From the NCBI GenBank assembly GCA_016198545.1, contig JACQIJ010000080.1, forward strand, positions 1 to 14,659: a stretch of DNA of 14,659 bases, in the 5' to 3' direction. Positions 14,571 through 14,659 of this stretch are shown here, one piece after another. Position numbers and translations under genes: made by a program. The first letter of the stretch is position 1. Each line of letters opens with the position of its first letter. Under the pieces are notes generated by a model that did no database searches, was not told the origin of the DNA, and saw nothing but the letters and a program-made list of their open reading frames with translations. This DNA comes from Pseudomonadota bacterium (lineage in GTDB: Bacteria; Pseudomonadota; Alphaproteobacteria; Micavibrionales; Micavibrionaceae).

Positions 14571-14659
14571 AATGCGACATTGATAACCCAGAATCGCTGA
14601 AAAGTCCAGAATGGAGAGACGCCCGGGAACAAGCACGCTGTGCAGGAGCACCATTGAAA

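Overview
The window looks like a chromosomal segment of a flagellated alphaproteobacterium. The strongest marker is an intact ctrA (9059-9763), the OmpR-type master cell-cycle regulator typical of that class. It sits beside flagellar genes, and a perfect-consensus CtrA box lies in front of fliIJ. Coding DNA is GC-rich and intergenic DNA is distinctly AT-richer. A deep-branching group such as Rhodospirillales or a Micavibrio-like lineage would fit, but that assignment is inference. No tRNA, rRNA, CRISPR array or insertion sequence was seen.

Layout. (1) 1-2042, plus strand: an AT-rich leader with a candidate promoter, then flhF and flhG (SRP-type GTPase and MinD-type ATPase that set flagellar position and number), four bases apart. 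(2) 1999-3142: a small membrane-protein gene on the minus strand whose 3' end overlaps flhG, then an unrecognised 247-residue protein on the plus strand. (3) 3201-5645: a large Pro/Ala-rich FliK-like (hook-length control) protein. (4) 5701-5937: a small I78-type peptidase-inhibitor-like protein with its own promoter and a strong RBS, convergent with fliJ and overlapping it by 10 bp. (5) 5928-7683, minus strand: the fliI-fliJ operon (export ATPase and its chaperone/stalk). (6) 7684-7919: a divergent control region with an exact TTAA-N7-TTAAC CtrA site inside a 9-bp perfect inverted repeat. (7) 7920-8885: a short RTX (hemolysin-type calcium-binding, type I secreted) gene that can be read through only by assuming three single-base losses. 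(8) 8886-9820: ctrA with a promoter crowded by TTAA half-sites, a leader hairpin and a bidirectional terminator. (9) 9820-14570, mainly minus strand: ribF (riboflavin kinase/FAD synthetase), a plus-strand lipoprotein-like gene with five tandem 14-residue repeats and a glycine-zipper tail, an MlaC-type lipid-transport protein, and a soluble lytic transglycosylase.

How the genes fit together. Most of the first 10 kb concerns the flagellum and its cell-cycle control: placement (FlhF/FlhG), hook length (FliK-like), export energy (FliI/FliJ) and the regulator CtrA, which probably acts on fliIJ and on its own promoter. The second part is envelope upkeep: MlaC for outer-membrane lipid balance, a transglycosylase for peptidoglycan, and an uncharacterised repeat lipoprotein. 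I see no clear new multi-gene defence or mobile system. The most unusual items are the frameshifted RTX gene between fliI and ctrA, the cytoplasmic I78-like protein, and the 14-residue-repeat lipoprotein.
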